Shown: positions 8,650-18,470, counted from the first letter of the stretch. The stretch: DNA of 64,000 bases from Nocardiopsis xinjiangensis YIM 90004 (GCF_000341145.1 NZ_ANBE01000033.1:1-64000); one strand, 5' to 3'. Numbers and translations are program-made. The notes: generated from the letters alone by a model not told the origin.

Positions 8650-9019
8650 GCCGGAGCACCGGGCCGGCGGGGACACGGACGGCCATCGAGCGCGTGGACG
8701 AGGAGCGGCGTTCGGTGGCCGTCCCTCGCGTGTACGGTCCGACCGTTCAGCGGATTCCTTCGCGGTAGACAGGCGGGAAGGCCTGGCGGGCCGGTGCAGG
8801 GGGCGGCCGGCGTGCGCGGTACGGGAAGGGCCCCGGCCTTGCCGGATCGTTGCCGGTACTGCTGTGACAGCACCGACGACAGTCGGGCGGAGACGAACCT
8901 CCGCCTCGCGGTCACTCTCGGCACCGAGGACGACCGCGAAGCGCGCCCGCACCCGCCTGCACCGCCGAACACGCCCACCCGAGCGCCCCGACCGAGAACA
9001 ACCACCCCGGACGAGAAGC
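8650..9019. other. Gap with no recognisable gene
   Basis: About 370 bases lie between the small membrane gene and rsmA. The frames that cross it are compositionally biased and match nothing I know. The only structure I see is a short perfect dyad TGCTGT-G-ACAGCA at 8860-8872, too short to interpret. Confidence 0.5.
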
Positions 9020-9898
9020 TCAGGACGGACGGTGCTCGGCGATGGCCGCGAACTGCTCCACGGTGAGGGATTCGCCGCGCGCACGGGGGTCGACCCCGGC
9101 GGCGCGCAGGGCCTGCTCTGCAGCGGGCGCGGACCCGGCCCATCCCGCGAGGGCGGCGCGCAGGGTCTTGCGGCGCTGAGCGAAGGCGGCGTCGATGGCC
9201 GTGAAGACCTCCTCCCGAGTGGCGGAGGTCGCGGGTTCGGGACGGCGGAGCAGCTCGACGAGGCCGGAGTCGACGTTGGGTGCGGGCCAGAAGACACTGC
9301 GCCCCACGGTCCCAGCGCGGCGTGCGGAGGCGTACCAGGCGACCTTGGCCGAGGGCACTCCGTAGATACGGCCGCCGGGCTGCGCGGTGATGCGATCGGC
9401 GACCTCGGACTGGACCATCACGAGGACCCTCCGGACGCCGGGCAGAAGTTCGAGCAGGTGGAGCAGGACCGGCACGGAGACGTTGTAGGGCAGGTTGGCC
9501 ACCAGGGCGGTGGGCTCGGGCCCGGGGAGTTCCTGCACGCGCATGGCGTCGGCGGGAACGACGGTGAGCCGGTCGGTGAGGTCGGGGGCGTGGTCGGCGA
9601 CGGTGCCGGGGAGGGCCTCGGCCAGGGTGGGGTCGACCTCGATGGCGGTCACGTGGCGTACGTGCGGGAGGAGGGCGAGGGTGAGCGATCCGAGCCCTGG
9701 TCCGACCTCGACGACCACGTCCTCCCCGGTGACGCCGGCCACGCGCACGATGCGGCGGACGGTGCCGTGGTCGATGACGAAGTTCTGGCCCAGGGTCTTG
9801 GTGGGCCGGACACCGAACCGCTCGGCGAGGGTGCGCACATCGGCGGGTGTGAGCAGGCGGGAGCGGTCGGCGGGATCGGGTTCGGGTGTCTGTGTCAC
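9020..9898 (-). CDS. rsmA: 16S rRNA (adenine(1518)-N6/adenine(1519)-N6)-dimethyltransferase
   Basis: RsmA/KsgA of 292 residues, which dimethylates two adjacent adenines in the 3' helix of 16S rRNA during small-subunit maturation. The signature [10 protein letters not shown] lies near residue 35, SAM motif [13 protein letters not shown] follows, the catalytic motif IV reads NLPYNVSV, and the late [12 protein letters not shown] is intact. The C-terminal helical domain includes FAQRRKTLR. The GTG at 9898 was chosen from homology, with AGGAT about 8 bases upstream. It lies 121 bases downstream of rpf on the same strand. The order rpf then rsmA is common in actinobacteria, usually followed by ispE, but ispE is not the next gene here. 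Confidence 0.95.
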   Translation of the reverse strand: MTQTPEPDPADRSRLLTPADVRTLAERFGVRPTKTLGQNFVIDHGTVRRIVRVAGVTGEDVVVEVGPGLGSLTLALLPHVRHVTAIEVDPTLAEALPGTVADHAPDLTDRLTVVPADAMRVQELPGPEPTALVANLPYNVSVPVLLHLLELLPGVRRVLVMVQSEVADRITAQPGGRIYGVPSAKVAWYASARRAGTVGRSVFWPAPNVDSGLVELLRRPEPATSATREEVFTAIDAAFAQRRKTLRAALAGWAGSAPAAEQALRAAGVDPRARGESLTVEQFAAIAEHRPS

Positions 9899-9972
9899 CC
9901 CATCATCCTGCCATCCCCGCGGGACCGCCCCCGGGCGGTGGCTCCGGCGGTGACGCCCGCGCCCCGCCGGGG

Positions 9973-10017
9973 CGCGCGGCCCGTGCGCACGTGCAGGACG
10001 CGGGCACGGGCCGCGCG
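9973..10017 (-). terminator. Hairpin immediately after rpf
   Basis: A perfect 14-bp stem (CGCGCGGCCCGTGC at 9973-9986 with its complement at 10004-10017) starts three bases after the rpf stop codon. The loop contains a second small GCACGTGC palindrome. There is no T-tract, but the position and strength suggest termination or 3'-end stabilisation between rpf and rsmA. Confidence 0.7.
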
Positions 10018-10019
10018 GG

Positions 10020-11189
10020 TCACTCGTGCAGGTGGACCCCGCACTCCGGCCACTGGCTCTGCCAGTTGCCGCCGACGTCGTTGTAGAGCTGCTGGGCCCG
10101 CTGGGTCTGCTCGCCCGGGGGAGCCTCGGACGGCAGACCGGTACCGCCCACGGACTGCCAGGTCTGCTCGCTGAACTGGTAGAGGCCGTAGTAACCGCCT
10201 GCGGAGTTGACGGCGGTCGGGTCGCCGCCGGACTCGCATTCGGCCAGGCCGGCCCAGTTGAGGTCGCCCGCGGCTCCACCGCCCTCGGGCGCGGTGCCCT
10301 CTTCCTCTTCCTCCTGCGTACCGACCTTGACGAGGCCCTCGACGGGTTCGGTGACGATCTCCTCGTCGAGCTCGCGCTCGCGCTCCTCGCCGTTGTGGAG
10401 GATCGTCGCAGTCGTGACCTCCTTGACGCCGTCCTCGGCCTCGGTGACGACCTCGCGCTCACCCGCGGGCAGGTCGGGGTCCTCCTCCTCGACCTCCTCG
10501 GCCTCGATGGGGATCTCTTCGACCTCGGGCTCGCCCAGGACGGGGGTGATGTCGACGACCATCCCGTCGGTGGCGGGCTCGTCGGGTTTCGGGGAGACGA
10601 TGTCGTGCTCGCCCGGTTCCACACCGGCGGCGTCGAGGACGTCCTGGACGGTCTCGCCGGTGGTGCGTGTCTCGGTACGCACGGTGTCGTACATGACGCT
10701 CATCCGGGGCGCACGTTCGGCGGTGACGTCCAGCCCGTCCTCGGGGATCTCGGTCTCGGGGGCCTCGGACAGCTCGACGCCCTCGAGGTCCAGGCCGAGC
10801 TGGGGCAGGCCCTCCTCGAGGGTGGCCGCGTGCACGCCGCCGGAGACCTCGTGTCCGTCGATCTCGACGGTCAGGTCGCGCAGGGAACGCACGACGACGT
10901 GGTCCCCGGAGCCGATCTCGGTGTCCAGCGAGGGCGCGATGGCGTCGTCCTCCCCGAGGGTGATGTCGGCGGCGTCGAGGACGTCCTGGACGGTACCGCC
11001 GAAGGTGTGCACGGTCTGCTGTTCACCATCGGTGTCGAGGGTGACACTGTCGTCCATGGCGTAGGCGGTTCCACCGCCCACGGCGACCAGGGCCAGGGCG
11101 GCACCGGCGGCGACGAGCACCGCTGGTCTGATGCGCCGTCCGCGGCGCGTGCTGCCTCGGCGGCGAGCAGAGGTACGGGTTCCGGACAT
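10020..11189 (-). CDS. rpf: Resuscitation-promoting factor, DUF348-G5-Rpf
   Basis: A secreted muralytic enzyme of 389 residues that cleaves peptidoglycan and helps dormant cells or spores resume growth. An Arg-rich N-terminus and one hydrophobic segment ([23 protein letters not shown]) act as signal or anchor. Three DUF348 repeats follow; the first and third contain [11 protein letters not shown]5 domain comes next, then a very acidic linker (EEEEEEG), and finally the lysozyme-like Rpf domain with catalytic Glu in [10 protein letters not shown] and the GGYYGLYQF motif. The ATG at 11189 was preferred over a TTG at 11225 because GGAAGGG lies upstream and the Arg-rich signal then starts directly. 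Many streptomycete rpf genes carry a c-di-AMP riboswitch; I could not see one upstream. Confidence 0.93.
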   Translation of the reverse strand: MSGTRTSARRRGSTRRGRRIRPAVLVAAGAALALVAVGGGTAYAMDDSVTLDTDGEQQTVHTFGGTVQDVLDAADITLGEDDAIAPSLDTEIGSGDHVVVRSLRDLTVEIDGHEVSGGVHAATLEEGLPQLGLDLEGVELSEAPETEIPEDGLDVTAERAPRMSVMYDTVRTETRTTGETVQDVLDAAGVEPGEHDIVSPKPDEPATDGMVVDITPVLGEPEVEEIPIEAEEVEEEDPDLPAGEREVVTEAEDGVKEVTTATILHNGEERERELDEEIVTEPVEGLVKVGTQEEEEEGTAPEGGGAAGDLNWAGLAECESGGDPTAVNSAGGYYGLYQFSEQTWQSVGGTGLPSEAPPGEQTQRAQQLYNDVGGNWQSQWPECGVHLHE

Positions 11190-11403
11190 GACAGGAGTTG
11201 CCCTTCCGAGGGACTGGAGCGACAAAAGTGTCTGGCGCGGGTCAACGCCTCACTGCGATTGCACATTAACACCCTTACCGAAACGCCTCGAGATGTCAGC
11301 CGAAACTCGACACCGAAGCTGCAGCACGCACGGGCGAAGTGACGGGCGCCGTACAGAGGCGGCACAATGAAACCGAGTCACGTTCTACTCAAGGAGAGCG
11401 CCC

Positions 11404-12510
11404 ATGGGCACGGGCCCCCTGCACGGAATCCGCGTCGTCGAGTTCACCGGGATCGGTCCCGCACCCATGGCCGGGATGCTCCTGGCCGACCTGGGTGCGA
11501 GCGTCATCCGCCTCGACCGCCCCGCGGCCGCGGACGCCATGAACGACGGTGCACCCGGACCGCACATGAGCGAGGGCCGGACCGTCATGGCGGCCGACCT
11601 GAAGTCCGAGGAGGGCATAGCCCTGGCCCACGACCTCGTCTCCCGCGCCGATGTCCTCCTCGAAGGGTTCCGGCCCGGGGTCATGGAACGCCGCGGACTG
11701 GGCCCCGAGGACGCCCTCGAGCTCAACCCGCGCCTGGTCTACGCGCGTGTGACCGGGTGGGGCCAGGACGGGCCGCTCGCCCACACCGCCGGCCACGACA
11801 TGAACTACGTCTCCCTCAACGGGGCCCTGCACTCGATCGGCCGCCGCGACCAGGCCCCCGTCCCCCCTGTCAACCTGCTCGGGGACTTCGCGGGCGGCAC
11901 CATGTTCGTGGTCACCGGCGTGCTCAGTGCCCTCCTCGAGCGCCAGACCTCCGGCCGCGGCCAGGTGGTGGACGCCGCCATGGTCGACGGCAGTTCCCTC
12001 CTTCTGTCGATGATGCTCGAGGACCGCCACCGGGGGAACTGGTCCGACGAGCGCGGCACCAACTACCTCGACACCGGCGCCCCTTGGTACGACGTCTACG
12101 AGTGCGCCGACGAGCGCCACGTATCGGTGGGCTGCATCGAGCCGCAGTTCTACGCCGCTTTCCTCGAGGGAGCGGGCCTGGCCGAGGAGGACCTGCCCGA
12201 CCAGTGGGACCGTGAGGGCTGGCCGGCCCTGCGGGCCCGCTTCGCCGAGGTCCTGCGCACCCGCACCCGCGACGCATGGGCCGAGGTCTTCGACGGCACC
12301 GACGCCTGTGTGATGCCGGTCCTCTCTCCCGAGGAGGCCCCCGACCACCCGCACGTGGCCGCCCGCGGCAGTCTCACGCGCGAGGAGGACGGACGGCTCG
12401 TCGCCGGAACCGCGCCGCGCTTCGACCGCACCCCCGGCCGGGTCACCCGCGGCCGGGAACAGCCCGACACCTCCAGGACCCTGAAGGAATGGGGCATCGA
12501 CCCGTCCTGA
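11404..12510 (+). CDS. Alpha-methylacyl-CoA racemase (CaiB/BaiF family)
   Basis: A class III CoA-transferase fold enzyme of 368 residues, most like the racemases that interconvert 2R- and 2S-methylacyl-CoA esters for beta-oxidation of branched lipids. The catalytic set of the mycobacterial enzyme MCR (His126, Asp156, Glu241 as I recall) lines up closely: His in AGHDMNYVSLNGAL near residue 129, Asp in LLGDFAGG near 159, and Glu in GCIEPQF near 242. That pattern separates racemases from true CoA transferases, which use a single Asp. The ATG at 11404 has AAGGAG upstream. It stands alone, divergent from rpf, with no adjacent beta-oxidation gene, so its physiological substrate is open. Confidence 0.9.
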   Translation: MGTGPLHGIRVVEFTGIGPAPMAGMLLADLGASVIRLDRPAAADAMNDGAPGPHMSEGRTVMAADLKSEEGIALAHDLVSRADVLLEGFRPGVMERRGLGPEDALELNPRLVYARVTGWGQDGPLAHTAGHDMNYVSLNGALHSIGRRDQAPVPPVNLLGDFAGGTMFVVTGVLSALLERQTSGRGQVVDAAMVDGSSLLLSMMLEDRHRGNWSDERGTNYLDTGAPWYDVYECADERHVSVGCIEPQFYAAFLEGAGLAEEDLPDQWDREGWPALRARFAEVLRTRTRDAWAEVFDGTDACVMPVLSPEEAPDHPHVAARGSLTREEDGRLVAGTAPRFDRTPGRVTRGREQPDTSRTLKEWGIDPS

Positions 12511-13276
12511 GCGGATCAGTGCCGAAAACGCCGCTTTCCCCCGTGGGAAAGGGCCGAGGCACTACCCTGAACCGCCGAAACAGCGGAGCACGAGGGGGCC
12601 GGGGGCATGATCGCCCTCGTACCCGGGACGGCGGTCCCACGCTGTCAGCGGGCGTGGACGCCGCGGGAGAGCGACGAAGGTCCCGTTCCGGCCGCCGCTA
12701 TCCAGAAGGCCTGAGGCCAGTCACATCGTCCACGGGGAACGGAACGGCACGGCCACGACCATGCGTCACTCACGTCACGAAACGGCCACATCGCTGTGGT
12801 ACAGTCCGGGGCTGGACGGTTCTCTCGGCCGCATGAAACGGTACCCGGTACCATGGAAGAGCGGCCGTCGACCCACCATCCCCGGACCCGCACGGCAGGC
12901 ACCCGCCGACCATCGGGACCCCCATCCGGCCATGGAAGGGGAATGCCCGCCCCCACGGGAGGGTTCTGGATTCTCAAGAGGCAAGGAACCGTCCGGTCCC
13001 GGCACACCGCGGACCGGTTCACCCGCCGAGACCGCCGATGGAGCTTCCACACGGAGCGGGACGTTCGACGGACGGCCGTGTTTTCCCAGACAGACCAGGA
13101 GACAACAGCGTTCCGTCCCCGACCCCGGCCCGGGCCACCACGCGAGGAACCTCATGAACCGACAGCTTGGCCTTCCCGGAAACACTCCGAAAGCAACGGC
13201 CGACACGCACGCCTGGAGCGGTGTTCTACCGCCCACTCCGACCCATCGGGTGCGTCCTGAACTCGCCGGAGTAGCA
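12511..13276. other. Long gap with no recognisable gene
   Basis: About 765 bases lie between the racemase and the STAS gene. Several frames are open on both strands, but the translated products are Arg/Pro/Gly-rich with no domain, no convincing start and no conserved motif. This is what random GC-rich sequence gives. A GGGAAAG element lies near 12543. The promoter of the STAS gene must lie at the right end. A decayed gene cannot be excluded. Confidence 0.5.
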
Positions 13277-13630
13277 ATGCCCGACCTGACCATCTCCTCC
13301 ACCCTGCACTCCGCCGGGCGTGTTCTGGCGCTGAACGGGGAGATCGACATGGCCACCGAGGACCGCTTCCAGGAGGCGGTCACCGAGGCCCTGATCACCC
13401 AGCCCCACGGCCGGGTCGTCCTCGACTGCACCGAACTCCGGTTCATCGACTCCAGCGGCCTGCGAGTCCTCATCCGGGCGCACAAGACCGCCAAGGAGCA
13501 GCAGGCGCGCCTGGCCATCGCCGCACCCATCCGCCGGGTGATGCAGACGCTGCGTGTGACCTCCCTGGACACCCGCATTCCCGTCTTCGGGACCGTCACC
13601 GAGGCGCTCACCGCCCCGAGCTCCCTCTAG
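13277..13630 (+). CDS. STAS-domain anti-sigma factor antagonist
   Basis: A 117-residue single-domain protein of the SpoIIAA/RsbV family. Such proteins bind RsbW-type kinases and release a sigma factor when unphosphorylated. The core LNGEIDMATEDRF and the phosphorylation loop RFIDSSGLRVLIRA at residues about 55-66 are canonical, with the DSSG motif intact. The ATG at 13277 has a GGAG about nine bases upstream. No kinase lies next to it. The RsbW-like HATPase proteins at 27828 and 36816 are the nearest candidate partners in the window. Which sigma factor it serves cannot be read here. Confidence 0.9.
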   Translation: MPDLTISSTLHSAGRVLALNGEIDMATEDRFQEAVTEALITQPHGRVVLDCTELRFIDSSGLRVLIRAHKTAKEQQARLAIAAPIRRVMQTLRVTSLDTRIPVFGTVTEALTAPSSL

Positions 13631-13694
13631 GGGCACGGCCGCCGCACCGTCGGCGGAGACGACCGGCATCCGTCCGCCGGCCGCCCCGGCGCTG

Positions 13695-14405
13695 CTACCG
13701 GAACAGCAGAAGCCACACGCCCAGCCCGGTCACACCGAGATTGACCAGGGCGAAGATCACCACCCACAGCGTGCCCGGAAGACCCGTGAGCCTGGCCAAC
13801 TGGTCGGCGTCGGAGTGGGGCGAGGGGTTGCGCAGACGCTGCGACTGCAGTTCGAAGACCGGGCGCACGCCGGCGAAGAGCAGGAACCAGATGAACACGT
13901 AGGCGAACGCCGCCTGCACCTCCGGTCCGGTGTACCAGCTCACACCGAAGACCACCGCACCCGTCGCGACGATCGAGACCACGCCGTAGACGTTGCGGAT
14001 CATCACGAGCATCAGCGCGAGCAGCGCGATACTCAGCCAGAGCAGCGCAGTGATCCGGTCGGCCATGAGCATGAGGATCCCCAACAGCCCGACCACCGAC
14101 GGCGCCACGTATCCCGCGAACACCGTCAGCATCATGCCCGGACCGGTGGGCCTGCCCCGGGAGACCGTCACCCCGGAGGTGTCGGAGTGCAGTCGGATCC
14201 CGGTGAGCTGTCGGCCGCTCAGCAGGGCCACGAGCGCGTGCCCGCCCTCGTGCGCGATGGTGACGACGTTGCGCCCCACACGCCAGGTCGGGCCGAGCAC
14301 GACCGCCAGCAGCGCCACGACCGCGGCACCGACGACGATCCACCGCTCCGGTTCCGGCTGGACCGCGAGGACCTCTTGCCACACGTCCCCGAAGGTTGTT
14401 CCCAT
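13695..14405 (-). CDS. M50-like membrane metalloprotease
   Basis: A polytopic membrane protein of 236 residues with an HExxH zinc motif, AHEGGHALVALLSGR, at residues 51-65 at the start of a hydrophobic segment. At least six hydrophobic helices follow. The arrangement matches the short actinobacterial M50-family (peptidase M50B-like) proteins, distant relatives of site-2 proteases. A second metal ligand motif is not obvious, so activity is uncertain. The ATG at 14405 is preceded by AGGGAG at good spacing. It lies between the STAS gene (convergent) and a run of minus-strand genes for SRPBCC and CPBP proteins. Confidence 0.8.
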   Translation of the reverse strand: MGTTFGDVWQEVLAVQPEPERWIVVGAAVVALLAVVLGPTWRVGRNVVTIAHEGGHALVALLSGRQLTGIRLHSDTSGVTVSRGRPTGPGMMLTVFAGYVAPSVVGLLGILMLMADRITALLWLSIALLALMLVMIRNVYGVVSIVATGAVVFGVSWYTGPEVQAAFAYVFIWFLLFAGVRPVFELQSQRLRNPSPHSDADQLARLTGLPGTLWVVIFALVNLGVTGLGVWLLLFR

Positions 14406-14550
14406 CGCTGCTCCCTGAGTCGACTGCGAGCGGACCCGACCGCTGCGCACACGACCTCGTGGGGGAGTCGCGGGGCGCGGGCCCTCGCCGAACTCTAGGA
14501 CATCTCAGAGATCTCCGCGTGACCGGAGCTTTCCGGGAGGAAGCGGCGCT

Positions 14551-14997
14551 TCATCCCCGGCTCTCGGCCTCTGCGAGCTCCCGCAGGCGCAGCAGCGTGT
14601 GCTCGATCGACTCGGCGTTCTTGCGTGGGAACCCGGTCAGAACGAACCAGAACGAGGGGCCGCGTGAGTAGTCGAAGGTCTCCTTCACCCGCGTCCCGCC
14701 GTCCGGGAGATCGCTGAGCTCGTACCCCCAGCGCTGCGGGCCCGCGGTCTTCCAGACCAGGCGGCGCCCCTCCTCGAACTCCACGACCTGGTTGCTCATC
14801 CGGTAAGGGACGCCGAACATACGCATGTCCACACCGAAACCGGTGTCCGGACCCAGGCGGTCGGGGCCGAAGGTCTGACCGCCCACCGACCCGGACCCGT
14901 CGATCTCGGAGTGGCGTGCGGGGTCGGCGATGATGTCGAAGACCACCGAGGCAGGAGCGTCGATGTCGATACTGCGGGAAACCTTGTGGTTGGCCAT
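14551..14997 (-). CDS. SRPBCC (START-like) family protein
   Basis: A 148-residue protein with the helix-grip fold of the polyketide cyclase/dehydrase superfamily, which binds hydrophobic ligands. The opening strand SRSIDIDAPASVVFDIIADPARHSE and the strand pair ending in LVWKTAG are typical. No catalytic residues can be assigned. The ATG at 14997 begins at MANHKVSRS; the frame runs further upstream but is poorly conserved there. Eighty-one bases separate it from the CPBP gene upstream on the same strand. Confidence 0.85.
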   Translation of the reverse strand: MANHKVSRSIDIDAPASVVFDIIADPARHSEIDGSGSVGGQTFGPDRLGPDTGFGVDMRMFGVPYRMSNQVVEFEEGRRLVWKTAGPQRWGYELSDLPDGGTRVKETFDYSRGPSFWFVLTGFPRKNAESIEHTLLRLRELAEAESRG

Positions 14998-15078
14998 GTC
15001 CCCATACTGCCAGTGACTTCTGCGCCGTCCTCCTCGGGCGGCATCCCCTTCGGGACCTCTCCCGGGCACGACCGGCGG

Positions 15079-16023
15079 TCACAACCCGATGATCCCGAAG
15101 GTCAGTTCGGGGGACACCAGGAGCACGAAGACCCCGACCCGCATCAGCACGTTGAGCCAGAGGTTGCGAAAGCACGCCCACAGGTACCCGTAGAACAGCC
15201 CGGCCGCACCGTAGGTGAGCATGGCCAGGCCGGTCTCGTGGACCAGCCCCTCATCGGGCAGCTGGGAGACCGCGTCGAAATCCTGGATCAGCGCGTAGGT
15301 GAGGGCGAAGACCACCGAGGCCGCGACGATGCCGCCCCAGCGCCCCATGTAGATCTCCAGGCGGGTCTGGAGCATGGCCCGGAAGAAGGCCTCCTCACAG
15401 ATCGAGATGACGGTGAAGGCGACCAGGAAACCGGTGAGGGCGAAGCTCACCTGCGGGTAACCGGTGGAAGGCAGGAACACCGCCCCCATGAGGCCCAGGG
15501 TGAGCACGACCGGGAGCAGCCCGCTCCACCTCCACAGCTCGCGCGGTTTGAGGACGATGTTCGGCATCTGTGTTCCGCGTCCGTCGGTGGTCACACCCGA
15601 GCGGTCCAGGACCAGCACCGGAAGAGTGAACAGGAACAGCAGCCGGCACACGAGCGAGACCGACATCGCCAGGTCGGCCCCCACCTCGGTCTCGAAGATG
15701 GTGAAGAGGCGGCTCAGCACCGCCATGGACAACAGGAACGCCATCAGCAGGAACAGGCACCACACCAGCTCGAAGCGGAGCGGATGCCCGACGAACGCGT
15801 GGACGACCTGTGCGTCCAGCCTGCGGCGCTCCCCCAGCGTCCGTACCAGGACCCAGATGAGCGTCCCACCGATCAGCATGGAGGCCCAGGAGCCGAGGTA
15901 GAACGGGAGACCGTCGCCGAACACGTGTGTGCGCAGCTCGACGTGCAGTCCCACCGTCAACGCGACGAGCACAACGGCTAGGGCGGCCCACGCCAGGAAT
16001 CCCCACCTTCGAACCGTGGTCAC
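15079..16023 (-). CDS. CPBP family intramembrane glutamic endopeptidase
   Basis: A polytopic protein of 314 residues with eight or more hydrophobic helices. The CPBP (Abi/Rce1-like) motif EExxxR is present as CEEAFFRAML near residue 215, followed by a helix with GGIVAASVVFALTY and a late GLFYGYLW segment. Rce1-like members cleave prenylated or lipid-linked peptides; many bacterial members have unknown roles, some in bacteriocin self-immunity. The start is GTG at 16023 with a G-rich SD (GGGGGG) six bases upstream. It could be co-transcribed with the SRPBCC gene. Confidence 0.85.
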   Translation of the reverse strand: MTTVRRWGFLAWAALAVVLVALTVGLHVELRTHVFGDGLPFYLGSWASMLIGGTLIWVLVRTLGERRRLDAQVVHAFVGHPLRFELVWCLFLLMAFLLSMAVLSRLFTIFETEVGADLAMSVSLVCRLLFLFTLPVLVLDRSGVTTDGRGTQMPNIVLKPRELWRWSGLLPVVLTLGLMGAVFLPSTGYPQVSFALTGFLVAFTVISICEEAFFRAMLQTRLEIYMGRWGGIVAASVVFALTYALIQDFDAVSQLPDEGLVHETGLAMLTYGAAGLFYGYLWACFRNLWLNVLMRVGVFVLLVSPELTFGIIGL

Positions 16024-16236
16024 AAGTGTCCCCCCTGTCTCAGAACACCCATTCTGCCTATGCCGCGACTAAACGCTGCTTAATCACCACGGCATGTCGC
16101 ATCGCGAAGAACTGGCAACAGCCATACGCAAAAGCACACAGAACGCACATCCCAGAAAAAGGGAAACTCCCTGCGGCACGTCGGAATGCGCCACACGGCG
16201 GTGTGAGCAAAAACAGGGAAAACGGCTCGGACACGA

Positions 16237-16267
16237 CACGGCCCCCGCGCGGTACGCGGGGGCCGTG
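16237..16267 (-). terminator. Terminator of the ehu operon
   Basis: A perfect 13-bp stem (CACGGCCCCCGCG at 16237-16249 with 16255-16267) has a 5-base loop, 28 bases after the ehuA stop codon. It can also act on the other strand, but no rightward gene ends here. Confidence 0.8.
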
Positions 16268-16294
16268 CGGACAGGTGCGCCCGGGGGCGAAACC

Positions 16295-17119
16295 TCAGTT
16301 CCCGTTCTCCAGGACGGACTTCAGGAAGGCCTGGGTCCGCTCGTGCCGGGGATCGTTGAACATCTGGTCCGGGTGCCCCTCCTCGGCGATCCGGCCCTTG
16401 TCGAACATCAGCACACGGTGCGAGACGTCACGCGCGAAGCTCATCTCGTGTGTCACGCACAGCATGGTGATGTCGGTGGTCTCGGCGACCTCGCGCAGTA
16501 CGTCGAGGACACCGGCCACGAGCTCGGGGTCGAGGGCGGAGGTGACCTCGTCCAGGAGCAGGATCTCCGGCCGCATGGCCAGAGCGCGGGCGATGGCCAC
16601 ACGTTGCTGCTGGCCACCGGAGAGCTGCGTGGGGTGCGCGTCGATCTTGTCTCCGAGACCGACGAGGTCCAGCAGTTCCTCCGCGTGCGCGTTGGCCTCC
16701 TCCTTGGGGGTGCCCAGGACGTTCACGGGGGCCTCGATGATGTTCTTGCGCACCGACATGTTCGGGAACAGGTTGAACTGCTGGAAGACCATCCCGATGC
16801 TCTTGCGGCGGCTGCGCAGGTAACTCTCGCTCGCCGGCGTGAAGCCGCTGCCCCGGGGCATGTGGCTGAACGGCTTCCCGCCGATCCAGATCATGCCCTC
16901 GGTGACCTTCTCCAGGGTCATGACCAGGCGCAGGATGGTGGTCTTGCCCGAACCGCTGGGACCGATGAGAGTGACACGCTCGCCGGGGGAGACACTGAAG
17001 TCCAGGTGATCCAGGACGGTGAGGTCGCCGAAGCGCTTCACCACCTGGTCGAACACGATCAGGTCCTCGCCCCCGACACCCTGGGGCCGGTCGTTGTCAT
17101 GGGTATCAGACGGCGGCAT
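16295..17119 (-). CDS. ehuA: Ectoine/hydroxyectoine ABC transporter, ATP-binding protein EhuA
   Basis: A 274-residue ABC ATPase of the polar-amino-acid (HisP/GlnQ) type. Walker A GPSGSGKT lies at residues 53-60, the Q-loop is MVFQQFNLFPNM, the signature LSGGQQQRVAIARAL is near residue 163, Walker B is ILLLDEVTSALDP, and the H-loop is VTHEMSFA. It is the last gene of ehuBCDA and its start overlaps ehuD by 14 bases. The ATG at 17119 was chosen because it follows the ehuD stop region closely. The assignment to ectoine rather than glutamate rests on the substrate-binding protein and on the adjacent ectABC genes. Confidence 0.93.
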   Translation of the reverse strand: MPPSDTHDNDRPQGVGGEDLIVFDQVVKRFGDLTVLDHLDFSVSPGERVTLIGPSGSGKTTILRLVMTLEKVTEGMIWIGGKPFSHMPRGSGFTPASESYLRSRRKSIGMVFQQFNLFPNMSVRKNIIEAPVNVLGTPKEEANAHAEELLDLVGLGDKIDAHPTQLSGGQQQRVAIARALAMRPEILLLDEVTSALDPELVAGVLDVLREVAETTDITMLCVTHEMSFARDVSHRVLMFDKGRIAEEGHPDQMFNDPRHERTQAFLKSVLENGN

Positions 17120-17741
17120 AACGCTTCTCCAGTCGACGGATGATGATCGCGGAGGGCACACTCACGGCCAGGAAGAGGAAGCCCACCAGGGTGTAGGCCT
17201 CCACGACCCGGAAACTCTCGCTCCCGACCCGCTGTGCCTGGGTGAGCAGCTCCGTCACACCGATGGCGAAGAGCAGCGGCGTGTCCTTGAACATCGAGAT
17301 CAGGTAGTTGCCCAGTGCCGGGATGACCTTGCGGATGGCCTGCGGCAACACGATGGCGCCCCAGGTCCGGCCGGTGGACAGGCTCAGCGCTCGTGCGGCC
17401 TCCCACTGGCCCTTGGCCACGCCCTCGATCCCCGACCGGTAGACCTCGGCCGTGTAGGCCGCGTAGTGCACGCCCAGGACCACCACACCGACCGTGAAGG
17501 CCGAGATGTCGGCGGGCGTCATGAGGAACACGAACACAACCTGGATGATCAGGGGCGTGGTCCGGATGAACTCCATGACGAAGTGCACGATGCCGCCGAT
17601 GATCGGCGTCCGCCGCACGACGGCGACCAGAAGACCCAGCACCAGCGCGATGGAGTACCCGATGAGGGTGAGCTGGATCGTGGTGAGGATGCCGCTGAGC
17701 AGGTCGGGCATGGCCTCATAGGTGAACTGGAAATCCCACAT
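17106..17741 (-). CDS. ehuD: Ectoine/hydroxyectoine ABC transporter permease EhuD
   Basis: A 211-residue permease of the HisM/GlnP type with five hydrophobic segments. The EAA loop, contacting the ATPase, is visible as EGVAKGQWEAARALSLSTG followed by LPQAIRKVIPALGN. It begins at an ATG (MWDFQFTYEAMP) directly after the ehuC stop codon, with no gap. Together with EhuC it forms the heterodimeric channel of the importer. Confidence 0.92.
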   Translation of the reverse strand: MWDFQFTYEAMPDLLSGILTTIQLTLIGYSIALVLGLLVAVVRRTPIIGGIVHFVMEFIRTTPLIIQVVFVFLMTPADISAFTVGVVVLGVHYAAYTAEVYRSGIEGVAKGQWEAARALSLSTGRTWGAIVLPQAIRKVIPALGNYLISMFKDTPLLFAIGVTELLTQAQRVGSESFRVVEAYTLVGFLFLAVSVPSAIIIRRLEKRYAAV

Positions 17742-18470
17742 CTACTTCGCCACCCCCACCTTGGTTCCGACCGACGGTGGACGCAGCAGGGACAGGATCC
17801 CCCCGCCGCCGGTGGGGGCGCGCCCCAGTTTCTTGCCGGCACGGTTCTCGAGTGCGCGCATGCCCAGGATCAGCACCTGCGCGAGCAGGTAGTAGAGCAC
17901 GAAGGCGACACCGAAGGCCACGAAGGTCTGGCCGGTGGCCGACCTGATCTGTTGGGCGACCGAGGTGAGGTCGACGATGCCCACGAGGTAGACCACGGCG
18001 GTGGCCTTCATGAGCTCGATGACCAGGTTGCCGAACGTGGGCAGCATCTGGGCCCAGGCCTGGGGCAGGACCACCAGCCGCATGCGCTGGGTCCACGAAT
18101 AGTTCAGCGCGACGGTGGCCTCCACCTGGGACGGGGGCACAGCGTTGATCGCCGCGCGCACGACCTCGGCACCGTAGGCGCCGACGTTGAGCCCCAGAGC
18201 GAGGATCGCCGCGAACCTCGGGTCCAGCTCGAACCCGGTGAGGTCCGGGAACGCGAAGACGAACCAGAACATCACGACCAGGGCGGCGATACCGCGGAAG
18301 GTCTCCACGAAGACCGTGGTGATGGCCCTGGCCCACCAGAACCGGGTGGTCCCCAGGATCCCGATGGCCATCGCCAGGACGAAGGCGAGCGCGGCACCGC
18401 CGACGGTGAGCTGGATCGTGATCCAGGCACCGTCGGCGTAGCGCGGTAGTTGTTGTTCGAGGAACTCCAA
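17742..18470 (-). CDS. ehuC: Ectoine/hydroxyectoine ABC transporter permease EhuC
   Basis: A 242-residue inner-membrane permease with the EAA loop (NAVPPSQVEATVALNYS, then VLPQAWAQMLPTFGN). The only sensible start is a TTG at 18470, six bases beyond the ehuB stop codon, with GAGGG inside the ehuB tail as the likely SD. This suggests translational coupling to ehuB. The C-terminus carries a short extra tail (GRAPTGGGGILSLLR) beyond the usual permease end. Confidence 0.9.
   Translation of the reverse strand: MEFLEQQLPRYADGAWITIQLTVGGAALAFVLAMAIGILGTTRFWWARAITTVFVETFRGIAALVVMFWFVFAFPDLTGFELDPRFAAILALGLNVGAYGAEVVRAAINAVPPSQVEATVALNYSWTQRMRLVVLPQAWAQMLPTFGNLVIELMKATAVVYLVGIVDLTSVAQQIRSATGQTFVAFGVAFVLYYLLAQVLILGMRALENRAGKKLGRAPTGGGGILSLLRPPSVGTKVGVAK

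Noticed and set aside
11190-11403. c-di-AMP (ydaO-type) riboswitch upstream of rpf
   Set aside because: Common upstream of streptomycete rpf genes, so I looked for it on the minus strand. The conserved blocks of that class are not present.
12775-13611. Overlapping open frames between the racemase and STAS genes
   Set aside because: Products on both strands are Arg/Pro/Ser-rich, no family matches, and none has a credible ribosome site. The real STAS gene occupies the right end.
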